The notes beneath the pieces are model-generated. The model ran no database searches. It saw nothing but the letters and a program-made list of their open reading frames with translations, and was not told the DNA's origin. A stretch of DNA of 64,000 nt, taken from positions 372,491-436,490 of the forward strand of contig NZ_PQMB01000003.1 of the NCBI RefSeq assembly GCF_002918555.1. The letters run 5' to 3'. The number at the start of each line of letters is the position of its first letter. Positions within the stretch are counted from its first letter, which is position 1. Made by a program: the position numbers and the translations under genes. Positions 18,019 to 26,985 of the stretch are shown in pieces. This DNA is from Citrobacter amalonaticus (lineage in GTDB: Bacteria > Pseudomonadota > Gammaproteobacteria > Enterobacterales > Enterobacteriaceae).

Positions 18019-18654
18019 ATGGATTTTATCACCACGCTACGTCAAACCGGTCTGATTGCCATTCTGCGCGGTATACCGCCCGAACAGGTTGAAGCCGTCG
18101 GAGCCGCCCTGTATGAACAGGGATTCCGCATCATCGAAGTCCCGCTTAATTCGCCTGAACCCTTGCTGAGTATTTCACGTCTGCGTCGTATTTTACCTTC
18201 GGACTGTTGGGTGGGCGCTGGAACGGTGATGACCGTGACTCAGCTGCATGACGTGGCGCAAAGCGGCGGCCAGCTGATTATCTCTCCCCATACCGATCCG
18301 GTATTAATTGAAGAGACAAAGCGCGCGGGATTGATAAGCCTCCCCGGGGCGGCGACGCCAGGCGAGGCTTTCAGCGCGCTGGCGAAGGGAGCGGATGCGG
18401 TGAAACAGTTTCCCGCTGAGGCGATCCCTCCCGTCGTGGTGAAAGCGTGGCGCGCCGTGATCCCCGCGGCGATCCCGCTGCTGCCCGTTGGTGGAATCAC
18501 GCCGCAGGCAATATCCGACTATCGCGCTGCCGGAGCCAGTGGATTCGGCCTTGGCGGCGCGCTTTACCAACCAGGTATGACAGCAGAGCAAGTGGCCAGT
18601 CGCGCCGCTGACTTCGTGACCGCCTGGAGAACGTCCTCGCCCCTTAATACATAA
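18019..18654 (+). CDS. dgoA: 2-dehydro-3-deoxy-6-phosphogalactonate aldolase
   Basis: A 211-residue class I aldolase of the KDPG/KDPGal family. GLIAILRGIPPEQ with its Glu/Arg pocket and VGAGTVMT are present, and the Schiff-base lysine lies in DAVKQFPAEAIPP. It splits the phosphorylated keto-deoxy acid to pyruvate and glyceraldehyde 3-phosphate. It is 42 bases after dgoK in the same operon. The separate single-domain form differs from older dgoA-dgoD fusion annotations. Confidence 0.87.
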   Translation: MDFITTLRQTGLIAILRGIPPEQVEAVGAALYEQGFRIIEVPLNSPEPLLSISRLRRILPSDCWVGAGTVMTVTQLHDVAQSGGQLIISPHTDPVLIEETKRAGLISLPGAATPGEAFSALAKGADAVKQFPAEAIPPVVVKAWRAVIPAAIPLLPVGGITPQAISDYRAAGASGFGLGGALYQPGMTAEQVASRAADFVTAWRTSSPLNT

Positions 18655-18676
18655 AAAGAACCAAACGGAGTTGACT

Positions 18677-19651
18677 ATGAAAATTCAAAAATTTACCTCT
18701 GGATTATTAACCTCGCTGTTAGCCGCCAGTTCATTACTGCTGGCAAGCCCGACTCAGGCGGCGGATTATCCTACGCGCCAGATAGAGCTGATCGTCCCCT
18801 TCGCCGCTGGCGGCGGCACCGATCTGGTGGCGCGCGCATTTGCTGAAGCCTCTAAGCCGCACTTTCCGGTCGGCGTTGGCGTCATTAATAAGCCTGGCGG
18901 AGGCGGCGCAATTGGTTTTAGCGAGCTTGCTGCGTCGCGCCCTAACGGCTACAAGCTGGCGATGGGCACCGCCGAACTGACTATCCTGCCCTCTCTGGGA
19001 ATGGTGAAGTTTAAAACGGAGGACTTTACTCCACTGGGCCTGTTCAATATGGAACCCAGCGCCGTGACCGTTAAAATCGACGCACCATGGAATACGCTGG
19101 AAGAGTTCCTCGCCTGGGCGAAAGAGAATCCGGGCCAGGTCAGGGTAGGCAACTCAGGAACGGGCGCAATCTGGCACCTGGCAGCCGCGTCGCTGGAAGA
19201 TAAAACCGGCGTGACCTTCAACCACGTTCCTTTCGATGGCGCGACGCCAGCCGTCACCGCGCTTTTAGGCGGGCACATTGAAGCCGTCACGGTGAGCACT
19301 GCGGAAGTCCTCAACCAGGTTGAGGATGGCAAGCTGAAAACACTGGCCGTAATGAGCACTCAACGTGACGCCAACATGCCTGACGTCCCCACGCTTCAGG
19401 AAAAAAACATCGATCTGTCGATCGGCGCATGGCGTGGGCTGGTTATCTCCAGCAAAACCCCGCAAAACGTGATCGATTTTCTGACCACCGCTATCGCCGC
19501 CACTGCCGATGAACCCTCTTTCAAGGAAGCGTTAGCCAAAATGCGCCTCAACTATGTCTGGCTCGATCGTGCTGAATTCCAGGCATTGCTTGAAGAGCAG
19601 CAGCGCGATTTCTCCGTCACCATCGAAAAACTGGGCCTCGGTCAAAAATAA
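18677..19651 (+). CDS. Tripartite tricarboxylate transporter substrate-binding protein (TctC/Bug)
   Basis: About 324 residues with a signal peptide (MKIQKFTSG, a hydrophobic stretch, then SPTQAADYPTRQ with cleavage after the QAA). The Bug family loops are present: VPFAAGGGTDLVAR and INKPGGGGAIGF, which bind a carboxylate. It works in the periplasm and delivers substrate to the TctA/TctB pair. ATG 18677 follows ACGGAGTTGACT. The cargo is presumably the sugar acid degraded by the surrounding enzymes. Confidence 0.88.
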   Translation: MKIQKFTSGLLTSLLAASSLLLASPTQAADYPTRQIELIVPFAAGGGTDLVARAFAEASKPHFPVGVGVINKPGGGGAIGFSELAASRPNGYKLAMGTAELTILPSLGMVKFKTEDFTPLGLFNMEPSAVTVKIDAPWNTLEEFLAWAKENPGQVRVGNSGTGAIWHLAAASLEDKTGVTFNHVPFDGATPAVTALLGGHIEAVTVSTAEVLNQVEDGKLKTLAVMSTQRDANMPDVPTLQEKNIDLSIGAWRGLVISSKTPQNVIDFLTTAIAATADEPSFKEALAKMRLNYVWLDRAEFQALLEEQQRDFSVTIEKLGLGQK

Positions 19652-19659
19652 CGGTGACG

Positions 19660-19683
19660 TCCGGCCAGCCCCCTCTGGCCGGA
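19660..19683 (+). other. GC-rich stem-loop between tctC and tctB
   Basis: tccggccag/ctggccgga forms a nine-pair stem with no T run. In tctC-B-A operons such hairpins can shield the 3' end of the binding-protein mRNA, giving more TctC than membrane subunits. The stem is seen; the role is inferred. Confidence 0.5.
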
Positions 19684-19704
19684 TAGTCCTTATGGGAGTC
19701 GTTT

Positions 19705-20244
19705 ATGGTTGAAAATCCGTTAACTCCGACAACGCCGCCACCAGCGTCTACGGCAGAACGACAATGCTACATTTTGGTCGCTCTGCTGCTCTGTCTGATC
19801 GCCGTAGTGGTGCTGACGATTGCCAAAAGCTTTCCCGCAACGTCCATTTCTACGGATATCGGGGCGGGCGCATTTCCTTCGGTTTATAGCTGGTTGCTGA
19901 TTATTCTCTCGTTGATCTTAATTGCTGGTCAGTTCTCTGGTACCACGCTACGCCAGCTGATGGTTCTACCCACTCGCCCCACTCAGGGGTTTGGACGCTG
20001 GACGGGGCCGTTTTGTACCGTCGTCACCTGCGTGGCATACCTCTACGCCATGGAGCTTTTTGGCTACCTGGTCGCAACGGTACTTTTTATGATGCTGATT
20101 ATGAAAATCTCCGGTATCCAACGCTGGTGGGTTAATGGACTGCTGGCCATCGTGCTCTCCATTACGCTGTATATCCTCTTTTCGCTGGCGCTGAACGTTC
20201 CGCTGCCGGAAAGCAGCCTCCTGGAATCGCTGACTCTGGAGTAA
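19705..20244 (+). CDS. Tripartite tricarboxylate transporter, small membrane subunit (TctB)
   Basis: A 179-residue membrane protein with four hydrophobic segments (first LVALLLCLIAVVVLTIA; last VLSITLYILFSLALNVPLP). The size, topology and position between TctC and TctA identify the otherwise poorly conserved TctB subunit. The segment SISTDIGAGAFPS in the first periplasmic loop is typical of the family. It is joined to tctA by a two-base gap. Confidence 0.85.
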   Translation: MVENPLTPTTPPPASTAERQCYILVALLLCLIAVVVLTIAKSFPATSISTDIGAGAFPSVYSWLLIILSLILIAGQFSGTTLRQLMVLPTRPTQGFGRWTGPFCTVVTCVAYLYAMELFGYLVATVLFMMLIMKISGIQRWWVNGLLAIVLSITLYILFSLALNVPLPESSLLESLTLE

Positions 20245-20246
20245 TT

Positions 20247-21758
20247 ATGTCCCAATTTGATCTTATTCTCGGCGGCGTAAATAGCTTGCTGGCCCACCCG
20301 GAAGCCATTTTATTTTCAATGATTGGCGTCTGGCTTGGCATCCTGGTGGGCGCGTTACCGGGCCTGACTGTCACCATGAGCGTTGCCGTAATGCTGCCTT
20401 TTACCTACGGCATGGATCCGATTTCTGGCTTACTGATTATCTCCGGCGTCTTTTTTGGTGGCGTTTATGGTGGTTCGATTATTGCCATTCTGCTCCGGAT
20501 CCCCGGCACGCCAGCCGCCGCGGCAACGGCGATTGACGGCTATGAACTGACGAAAAAAGGTCAGGCCGGTGTGGCGCTGGGCACGGCGACGTTCTCCTCT
20601 TTTTTCGGCGGCTCCCTCAGCATAATCGTGCTGATGTTCCTCTCGCCGATTCTGGCCGAGGTGGCGCTAAAATTCAGCGCCGCTGAGACGTTTGCGCTGG
20701 CCGTTTTCGGCTTAAGTATTATTGCCAGTATTTCCGGTGAATCGCTGATTAAGGGGCTGATCGCCGGCGTTGGGGGTTTGCTGGTCGCGACCATTGGCCT
20801 CGATCCGATGGGCGGATTTCCGCGTTTCACCGGCGGTTTTGTCGAGCTGATGAACGTGCCTTTTATCCCGGTGATGATTGGCCTGTTCGCCACTGCAGAA
20901 GTGCTTAAGTCGCTGGAAAAAGACGAGGTAGTGAGCAAGACGGTGCAGTACGCTATTGGTCGAATCATTCCGCCGTGGTCTACGTTTAAACGTCTGATTG
21001 TCACACTACTGCGCTCCTCCGGTCTGGGCGTGTTTATTGGCATGATTCCCGGCGCGGGGGCGGATATTGCCGCTTTCGTTTCTTACAATGAAGCGAAGCG
21101 CTTTGCCAGGCCGGAAGATCAGTTTGGCAAGGGTGAGCTCAAAGCGGTTTCGGCCTGTGAAGCAGGCGCCAATGGCTGCACGGGCGGCGCGCTGTTGCCT
21201 ATGCTGACGCTGGGGATTCCTGGTGACGCCACGACGGCGGTGATGCTGGGTGCGCTGACGCTACAGGGAATGCAGCCTGGGCCTCGTCTATTTACCGAAC
21301 ACAGCGACACGGTCTATATGCTGTTTGTCGGAATGCTGTTTTGCTATCTGATGCTGCTTATTCTTGGCCTGGTTTCCGTTCGTTTCATCGCCAAAATGAT
21401 CAACATTCCCAAGAGCGTCCTGACTCCGCTGATCCTCGCGCTGTGTATCGTCGGCACCTATGCCCTGAACAACAGCATGTTTGACGTCGGCATTATGCTG
21501 GTCGCGGGCGTGATCGGCTATTTCATGCAAAAAGGCGGTTTCCCGGCATCTCCTGTCGTGCTGGCACTCATCATGGGGCCGATGGCGGAAAGTAACTTCC
21601 GTCGCGCGATGTCGCTGTCCAACGGGAGTTTTGATTTCATTTATACCCGTCCCATCACCGCCACGCTCCTGCTATTGGCGATGCTGACTCTGTTTGGCCC
21701 AATGGTACGCAAAGCCATAGCCGCAAGACGCGCACGTAAAAATCAGTTGCTCTCCTGA
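20247..21758 (+). CDS. Tripartite tricarboxylate transporter, large permease (TctA)
   Basis: The 503-residue permease has the duplicated family motifs: VGALPGLTVTMSVAVMLPF near the start and the second-half copy containing IPGAGADIAAF and TLGIPGDATTAVMLG. About eleven membrane segments are expected. With TctB it forms the ion-driven uptake channel fed by TctC. It is the last gene of the kinase-aldolase-transporter operon. Confidence 0.9.
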   Translation: MSQFDLILGGVNSLLAHPEAILFSMIGVWLGILVGALPGLTVTMSVAVMLPFTYGMDPISGLLIISGVFFGGVYGGSIIAILLRIPGTPAAAATAIDGYELTKKGQAGVALGTATFSSFFGGSLSIIVLMFLSPILAEVALKFSAAETFALAVFGLSIIASISGESLIKGLIAGVGGLLVATIGLDPMGGFPRFTGGFVELMNVPFIPVMIGLFATAEVLKSLEKDEVVSKTVQYAIGRIIPPWSTFKRLIVTLLRSSGLGVFIGMIPGAGADIAAFVSYNEAKRFARPEDQFGKGELKAVSACEAGANGCTGGALLPMLTLGIPGDATTAVMLGALTLQGMQPGPRLFTEHSDTVYMLFVGMLFCYLMLLILGLVSVRFIAKMINIPKSVLTPLILALCIVGTYALNNSMFDVGIMLVAGVIGYFMQKGGFPASPVVLALIMGPMAESNFRRAMSLSNGSFDFIYTRPITATLLLLAMLTLFGPMVRKAIAARRARKNQLLS

Positions 21759-21769
21759 GTGAGCAGAAA

Positions 21770-21810
21770 CGGGCAGAAAATCCGTCACTGTTACACGGAA
21801 TTTCTGCCCG
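21770..21810 (+). terminator. Long stem-loop after tctA
   Basis: cgggcagaaaatccgt pairs with acggaatttctgcccg with one mismatch, 12 bases after the tctA stop. No T run follows, so it may be a processing or pause stem rather than a classic terminator. Confidence 0.5.
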
Positions 21811-21913
21811 CGGTGGCGAAATCACGGCGCGGTTACATTTTTATCGCACAGAATCGGTTATTGTTATCGTACTGATCTTAAACATGAATATGACCACTGT
21901 ATCAGGGTGAATT

Positions 21914-22678
21914 ATGGATGCTCAACCTACCGAAATTACGGGAGTACAAACCCTACTGCGCGGTCTTGCTGTTATTGATGCCGTCGCGTCAGGATGTCGG
22001 GATTTACGCAGCGTCGGCGAGTTTACCGGAACCAGTAAAAGCACGACCCATCGGCTGCTCAGCGCGCTGGTACAACAGCGTTTTCTTCGCTTCACTCACC
22101 ACGATGGCTATGCGCTCGGCCCACGCTTAATTGAGCTGGGCACCCGTTCACTGGAAAATACGCCGCTTTATCCTCTGGCGCGCCCCTTCCTGCAACAGCT
22201 GGCGGATTTTACCCGCGACACGGTTCATCTGGGGCAACGGGAAGGCGCGGAAGTCCTGTATATCGATAAAATTCCAGGCCAGCAGGGACTGGAGATGCGC
22301 TCGCGTATTGGACACCGCATGCCGCTGGTGCTGACCGGCATTGGCAAAGCGCTGTTACTCGACGCGGATGAATCCGAATGGCGTCAGCTCTTTTTAGCGC
22401 ATGGCGAATTATGTCATCTCCCGGACTTCCTCGCCCGGATGCGCGGCTACGCCGACGCAGGCTTCGCGTTCGATCTTGAAGAAAATGAGCCGACGATTCG
22501 CTGCGTGGCGGCTCCGGTTTACGATGCCGGAAACCATGTGGTCGCGGCCATCTCCGTCGCCAGCACGGTCATCTATATGCCGGACGCACGCATGCAAGAA
22601 CTCGTCCCTCACGTCAAAGAGTGCGCTAAAAAAATCTCGCTGGAACTGGGCTGGCGCGCCCCTTCTTTTACCCCGTAA
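21914..22678 (+). CDS. IclR-family transcriptional regulator (second copy)
   Basis: The 254-residue protein has the same winged helix (GVQTLLRGLAVIDAVASG, STTHRLLSALVQQR) and effector domain (GLEMRSRIGHRMPLV) as the regulator at 16224. ATG 21914 follows AGGGTGAATT. It closes the catabolic cluster, so the operon is bracketed by two close paralogues. Either both control the same genes with different ligands, or this one controls a target outside. Confidence 0.87.
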   Translation: MDAQPTEITGVQTLLRGLAVIDAVASGCRDLRSVGEFTGTSKSTTHRLLSALVQQRFLRFTHHDGYALGPRLIELGTRSLENTPLYPLARPFLQQLADFTRDTVHLGQREGAEVLYIDKIPGQQGLEMRSRIGHRMPLVLTGIGKALLLDADESEWRQLFLAHGELCHLPDFLARMRGYADAGFAFDLEENEPTIRCVAAPVYDAGNHVVAAISVASTVIYMPDARMQELVPHVKECAKKISLELGWRAPSFTP

Positions 22679-22799
22679 TCCCACCGCTTAATGTCAACAT
22701 CCTTGAATGTTAACGGGCGACATATCGATTGCAACTATGTCGTCTGTTGCTGTCCCGCGAGTAGAGTGCCCCACTGCCGGGTTCTCCAACATGCAGGTT

Positions 22800-22929
22800 C
22801 GAAAACACACTCTTTTTCGTGCAGGAGAAGGATCGTTGCCAGCCGCGAATGTCCTTTTAGCCTCCTGACGCTGGCTTCTGGCTTCAGCCAGAGAAACATC
22901 GGGGTAAACGCCAATAGCGGACAGGAATA
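22800..22929 (-). pseudogene. Relic of a P4-type integrase (DUF4102 domain)
   Basis: On the minus strand the text SAIGVYPDVSLAEARSQRQ, continuing as EAKRTFAAGNDPSPARKR, matches the N-terminal arm-binding domain of P4/CP4-type tyrosine integrases (typical form LGVYPxVSLAEARxKRxEAR). Neither the start nor the catalytic domain is present. It is about 40 residues of a protein normally near 400 long. Confidence 0.7.
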
Positions 22930-23043
22930 ATGAATAAAACCGATCGGCACGATCGACAGAATCGATTATGAACAAGCAAAATGCTTTATCGTCGGACGTG
23001 GATAACGGTGTGTGTAGCAGCCTGCAAGGCCTGGCGGTCAATC
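22924..23043 (-). repeat. Relic copy of the yfjP 3' region, repeated at 37824-37990
   Basis: ataatgaataaaaccgatcg and the following 55 bases match 37829-37903 with only scattered changes. Then, after a deletion of about 45 bases, ggtgtgtgtagcagcctgca matches the sequence within the YfjP-like GTPase gene (counterpart about 37951-37990). It encodes a degraded RQALQAATHT where the intact gene has RKTLQAVTHT. It directly adjoins the integrase relic. Confidence 0.75.
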
Positions 23044-23219
23044 TATTTTTGACGCAAAGAAACTAAGGTGAACTATCAGAGCAGGTTATCATTCAGATAA
23101 GCAGAATAGATTTTTTGTTTATAATTTATTATGTTAGCTTAAGTTAAGACGCAGAATCGCACTCATCCTGGCTGCAATTCTGGTCTTATCTGATAGCACC
23201 ACGCGTGCGGGAGGAAAAA

Positions 23220-23729
23220 ATGAGTCAACCTGTTTATCAGAATATCGCGCAGGAAACGAAAACCTCCCTGGATGAATGCTTTGCTCAGCGTGTGATTCCT
23301 CTGGAGCAGCAGTATCTCGCCGGGCTTCAGGCGCTGAGAACAACACTTTTCGGTCAGCAGGAAATGGCTGAGCTTTCACCCGCGCAGCGTGACGAGCTGA
23401 TCGCCTGGGTTGACGAGCTCGATCGTCGCATCATCACCTACCAAACATTGTGCACCAAATATCTGAACGCCCTTAACTCTGAGCAGCAGCGTGAATTAAT
23501 GACCTTTATGCTCTTCGGCGATACCCGGACAGCACGGGCACAGAAGAATATCCAGGAACATATACAGCTGCGCAGCGAAGCCGTGAGCAGAATCAACGAG
23601 CGGCTGGTCGATCTGCACTCTCCTGAGGCGCTCAAACGTCAGCTTCAACAGCGGCTGGAAAAAGAAATCCACATCCGGCGTTTTCTTGACGAATCCACCC
23701 ACTATCGTCCTGTGCGTAAAACAGGCTGA
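23220..23729 (+). CDS. Hypothetical helical protein (169 aa)
   Basis: ATG 23220 follows GGGAGGAAAAA, a strong ribosome site. The protein is rich in Glu, Gln, Arg and Leu and looks all-helical and soluble (for example ELIAWVDELDRRIITYQTLC and AVSRINERLVDLHS). I do not recognise a family. A terminator overlaps its stop, so it is a single-gene unit, convergent with the CYTH/DASS operon. It sits directly beside the island relic, so it could be island cargo. Confidence 0.65.
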   Translation: MSQPVYQNIAQETKTSLDECFAQRVIPLEQQYLAGLQALRTTLFGQQEMAELSPAQRDELIAWVDELDRRIITYQTLCTKYLNALNSEQQRELMTFMLFGDTRTARAQKNIQEHIQLRSEAVSRINERLVDLHSPEALKRQLQQRLEKEIHIRRFLDESTHYRPVRKTG

Positions 23730-23746
23730 GCGGTTGCTCAGCTTTT
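23725..23746 (+). terminator. Terminator overlapping the stop codon of the 169-aa gene
   Basis: gctgagc/gctcagc with a ggtt loop, followed by tttt. The TGA stop (23727-23729) is inside the left arm. Confidence 0.75.
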
Positions 23747-23749
23747 ATT

Positions 23750-23830
23750 GCCGGATGTCGGCGTAAACACCTTATCAGGCCTACAGATGTGGAACCCGCA
23801 GGCCTGATAAGCGCTGCGCCATCAGGCATT
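23750..23830. repeat. REP/BIME element
   Basis: gccggatgtcggcgtaaaca then cttatcaggcctac, and in opposite sense aggcctgataagcgctgcgc then catcaggca. These are two inverted enterobacterial REP units. They lie between two convergent genes, the usual place. Confidence 0.88.
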
Positions 23831-23842
23831 TTATCTCTGTCG

Positions 23843-25303
23843 TCAGCCCTCTTCGCTTTCTGATTCCCCGGCAGTAAAAACTGGCTCAATGCGCTTGATA
23901 CCCGCGCTGTTAATAATGATGCGTGCCCGCTCCAGAAAACTCTCTTTGCCATCCGTCACCCGACGAATAAGGTTGATGTGATAGACCTTTTCCCCGTACA
24001 GCACCTGCTCATCATCCAGAGTCGGTAATTCATTCAGCAACTCATCGGTGTATTTCAAAAAAGGGGTGATATCCAGGCGCGTAATATCCATCACAGAACG
24101 ATTCACGGCGGAAAACATCTGGTCGCCGCCGCGCAGATGAACGTGTTTGGAGTAGTGCAAAATGTCTTCGCTCAGATAATAGTTTTGAATATCCAGAATG
24201 TGCACCTTACGGCGCATCGTCCTGACGTCATCGGGTAGCTGACGCTCCCCCACAAAGACGAAAGATTCGTTGCACTTACCGACCGGAGAGCGCAGGTTCT
24301 TATAAATTATCTGCTGTCGGTCAGGTAGCCAACGGCGAAATGTCGAAAACAATCGCGCCCGAAATCCCTCTTTCATTCTGTCTTTAAAGATATAGCCAAT
24401 CACCATTGCGAGAAATAGTTGAAAGCTCAGCGCTCCGTATTTCCCCTGCCAAATAAACGCCACCGCCGTCGCGAAAATCATCGCAATTGCCGCGGCGATT
24501 CCGGCAATGGTATGCGCCAGAAAGGTCTCGCCTTTTTTACGCCGGATATCCAGATACATTGGACTGCTGATATATTTTTTCAGGGTATTAACGTGATAAA
24601 TCACCAGTTCGTTATCCGAATTAGGTGACGGGAAAGTCCCCGGATGATTGGCTTTGCGATACAGCATCTGCTCGCGCCAGAAAATACGCAGAGTATCGTA
24701 TCCCGGTGAAGGCGAAAGATCATTGAGCAATTTACGCCCATAGTGCGTCAGCATCAGAGAGAGGAATTCGTCACCATAGTCAATGATGCGTAACGCATTG
24801 ACCTCAGCCACCTTTGACATCTTTATCCGCATCCGGCGATAGTTATTGAGAATATCCTCTGCGGTGGCGGCGAAGCTCAGCAGCGCCTGCTCCTGTTTGT
24901 CTTCGCTCAGCTTGCCGATATAACGTACCTCTACGTGAAGCGCCCGTTTGAAGGTCAGGCAAAACATTTTGAGTCGGTATTCAAAACCCTGCGCAGAGGT
25001 ATCTTTGCTCTGTTCGGTAATTAACCGTTCAATTGTCCCCAGCGTCTTCGGCACGCTGACGGACAATTTACGCAGCGACAGGGTGGGAGGACGCAGACGA
25101 ATATAGTTCTTCAGGTTTTGCTGAAAGGCCTGCGGCGGAAATGTCCAACGATTGATCTGCAAACTGGAAGGAAAGAATAGCCAGGTTTCAATATGGTAGT
25201 TTTCGCTTCGTAGAGGTTTGGTGCCGACTTTCTGCGGGAAAAAAATCCGCTGCTTAATTTCGATACAGCGTTTTCCTGATGCTTTTATCGTATCGCCTGG
25301 CAT
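23843..25303 (-). CDS. Hypothetical two-TM protein of the CYTH/DASS operon (486 aa)
   Basis: ATG 25303 has AGGAGGCAAAG upstream. A long N-terminal cytoplasmic region is followed by two close membrane segments (IAGIAAAIAMIFATAVAF and LSFQLFLAMVIGYIF, about residues 267-312) and a C-terminal region with basic and beta-rich sequence, ending acidic. No known domain is apparent. It is the last gene of the operon, 39 bases past the anion transporter stop. The conserved co-location suggests it acts with the transporter or CYTH proteins at the membrane. Confidence 0.75.
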   Translation of the reverse strand: MPGDTIKASGKRCIEIKQRIFFPQKVGTKPLRSENYHIETWLFFPSSLQINRWTFPPQAFQQNLKNYIRLRPPTLSLRKLSVSVPKTLGTIERLITEQSKDTSAQGFEYRLKMFCLTFKRALHVEVRYIGKLSEDKQEQALLSFAATAEDILNNYRRMRIKMSKVAEVNALRIIDYGDEFLSLMLTHYGRKLLNDLSPSPGYDTLRIFWREQMLYRKANHPGTFPSPNSDNELVIYHVNTLKKYISSPMYLDIRRKKGETFLAHTIAGIAAAIAMIFATAVAFIWQGKYGALSFQLFLAMVIGYIFKDRMKEGFRARLFSTFRRWLPDRQQIIYKNLRSPVGKCNESFVFVGERQLPDDVRTMRRKVHILDIQNYYLSEDILHYSKHVHLRGGDQMFSAVNRSVMDITRLDITPFLKYTDELLNELPTLDDEQVLYGEKVYHINLIRRVTDGKESFLERARIIINSAGIKRIEPVFTAGESESEEG

Positions 25304-25356
25304 CTTTGCCTCCTGCAAATCAGGCGGTAATGTGAATTACCGCCTTCACATCAATG

Positions 25357-26928
25357 CTACCAGAGGGCGCTATTGAACCCCATCAGCGGCATGACATATT
25401 GAGTCCATAAAATCAGTAACACCCAAATAATAGCCATCTGGATAATACCATATTTGAAAGACTCACCGGTCGAGTAGTGATCGAGCAGGTAACTGATGTT
25501 TGCGGGTTTAGAGTTAAAGTAGAGCACGTAAACCTGGTTAATCAGGAATGCCATCGGCAGACAGAATCCCACCACGTCCCAGCCGAACTTTTTAGCGATA
25601 CTGATAATGATCGGGAACATAATGATGGTACGTGCCGTTTTACTTTCGCTCACCAGCGTGGTGATGGCGAACACGCCGCTCAGTACGGCAAAGACCAACA
25701 GTTTGCCGCCACCTGAAGGGTCGATCTGCCATTTATCAAACAGGCTGTGAATATAGAGGCCGACGATATCCGTCTGATCGACCATTCCGCCAAGGACGTA
25801 AGCACCAAAGCTGAACATCAGCATATGCCAGGGAATGTCCGCATCGTTCCACTTCATCACGCCCAGCGCCGGAAGTTTGCACACCGAAGGCATCAGCACA
25901 ACGCAGGCACCGGCCACGGCGATAACCTCGGCACGCATACCGTGCACCCGGTCGGTCGCCCACAGCAACAGGACGATAATAAAGGTCAGCGCCGCGCGAA
26001 CTTCACCCGCGCTAATCTTGCCGAGCTGCGCCAGTTCCCCTTTCAGGCGATCCATGCCGCCTTCAATTTTCGGCTTAGCATCTTCTTTCTTAATGGGGAA
26101 AATCCAGCGTGTTCCGGTGTACCAGGCAATGGCACACTGAATCAGCGCCAGTGGACACAGGGCAATGAACCAGTCGCCGTAATAGACTTTGAATCCCGCC
26201 TGCTCCATCATCGCGACCGCCAGCAGGTTAGCTGCGGAACCGGTGATAAAGGCGCTGGCCGACACGTTATTCGCCAGCAGATTCAGCAGCACCATGTTGC
26301 GCCCGACGTTATTGCGTTTTTCCCCGCCGGTCGCACCGTAGATGGCGGCGATAACCATAAACAGCGGTAACAACAGCGCCGTTTTCGCTGAGGTCGCACT
26401 GATGAACGCCCCGAGAATCAGGTTGAGTAATATAAAGCACCAGAACAGCAGCGAGATATTATTCCCCATGCGTACCAACAGCCAGAGCGACATACGCTTC
26501 GCCAACCCTGTCACCACCAGGGCGCTGGCCATGATGAAGCTGGCAATGTTCAGGATCATTACTGGCTCACCCAGCATGGCAAACGCTGGACGCATCTTCA
26601 TTGTGCCGGTCAGGATCACCGTGACGACCACGATAAGCGAGGTGAGATAGTTCGGAATCGCCTCCGTCAACCACAGCACCAGCGAGGCAAGAAAAATTCC
26701 CGTTGCGCTGTAACAGTTGGCCGGAGGAACTTTGGTTTGGGTATCGAACATTTCGATAGGCCCGACCCACTGCAAATGAAAGAACAGGAACAGCAGGATA
26801 GCCAGCGGCATACCGATGAATTTGATCCGCTCCATCCAGATACCGGCTTTAATCTCCTTGAATTTCTCCAGAGAGTAATTGCTCATATCCAGCGGATCGA
26901 AAACTTTCTTAGCGCCTTTGTCTGACAT
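25357..26928 (-). CDS. DASS/SLC13-family anion permease
   Basis: About 523 residues with eleven or more hydrophobic segments. The paired family motifs are seen: SATSAKTALLLPLF in the first half, where the Na+/substrate clamp lies, and SESKTARTIIMFP in the second (SNT-type clamp in relatives). Such proteins carry dicarboxylates, citrate, sulfate or phosphate with Na+ or by exchange. ATG 26928 is preferred over 26934 because AAGGAG then has normal spacing. It lies between the CYTH proteins and the two-TM protein in one operon. Confidence 0.88.
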   Translation of the reverse strand: MSDKGAKKVFDPLDMSNYSLEKFKEIKAGIWMERIKFIGMPLAILLFLFFHLQWVGPIEMFDTQTKVPPANCYSATGIFLASLVLWLTEAIPNYLTSLIVVVTVILTGTMKMRPAFAMLGEPVMILNIASFIMASALVVTGLAKRMSLWLLVRMGNNISLLFWCFILLNLILGAFISATSAKTALLLPLFMVIAAIYGATGGEKRNNVGRNMVLLNLLANNVSASAFITGSAANLLAVAMMEQAGFKVYYGDWFIALCPLALIQCAIAWYTGTRWIFPIKKEDAKPKIEGGMDRLKGELAQLGKISAGEVRAALTFIIVLLLWATDRVHGMRAEVIAVAGACVVLMPSVCKLPALGVMKWNDADIPWHMLMFSFGAYVLGGMVDQTDIVGLYIHSLFDKWQIDPSGGGKLLVFAVLSGVFAITTLVSESKTARTIIMFPIIISIAKKFGWDVVGFCLPMAFLINQVYVLYFNSKPANISYLLDHYSTGESFKYGIIQMAIIWVLLILWTQYVMPLMGFNSALW

Positions 26929-26985
26929 GGCCATGTCTCCTTATGCGCCTCCATGGGCAGCAAGCTACCCCTGGAGGCGTGAATT

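Noticed and set aside
25747..26370. 207-codon plus-strand frame opposite the DASS transporter
   Set aside because: Antisense shadow of membrane segments.
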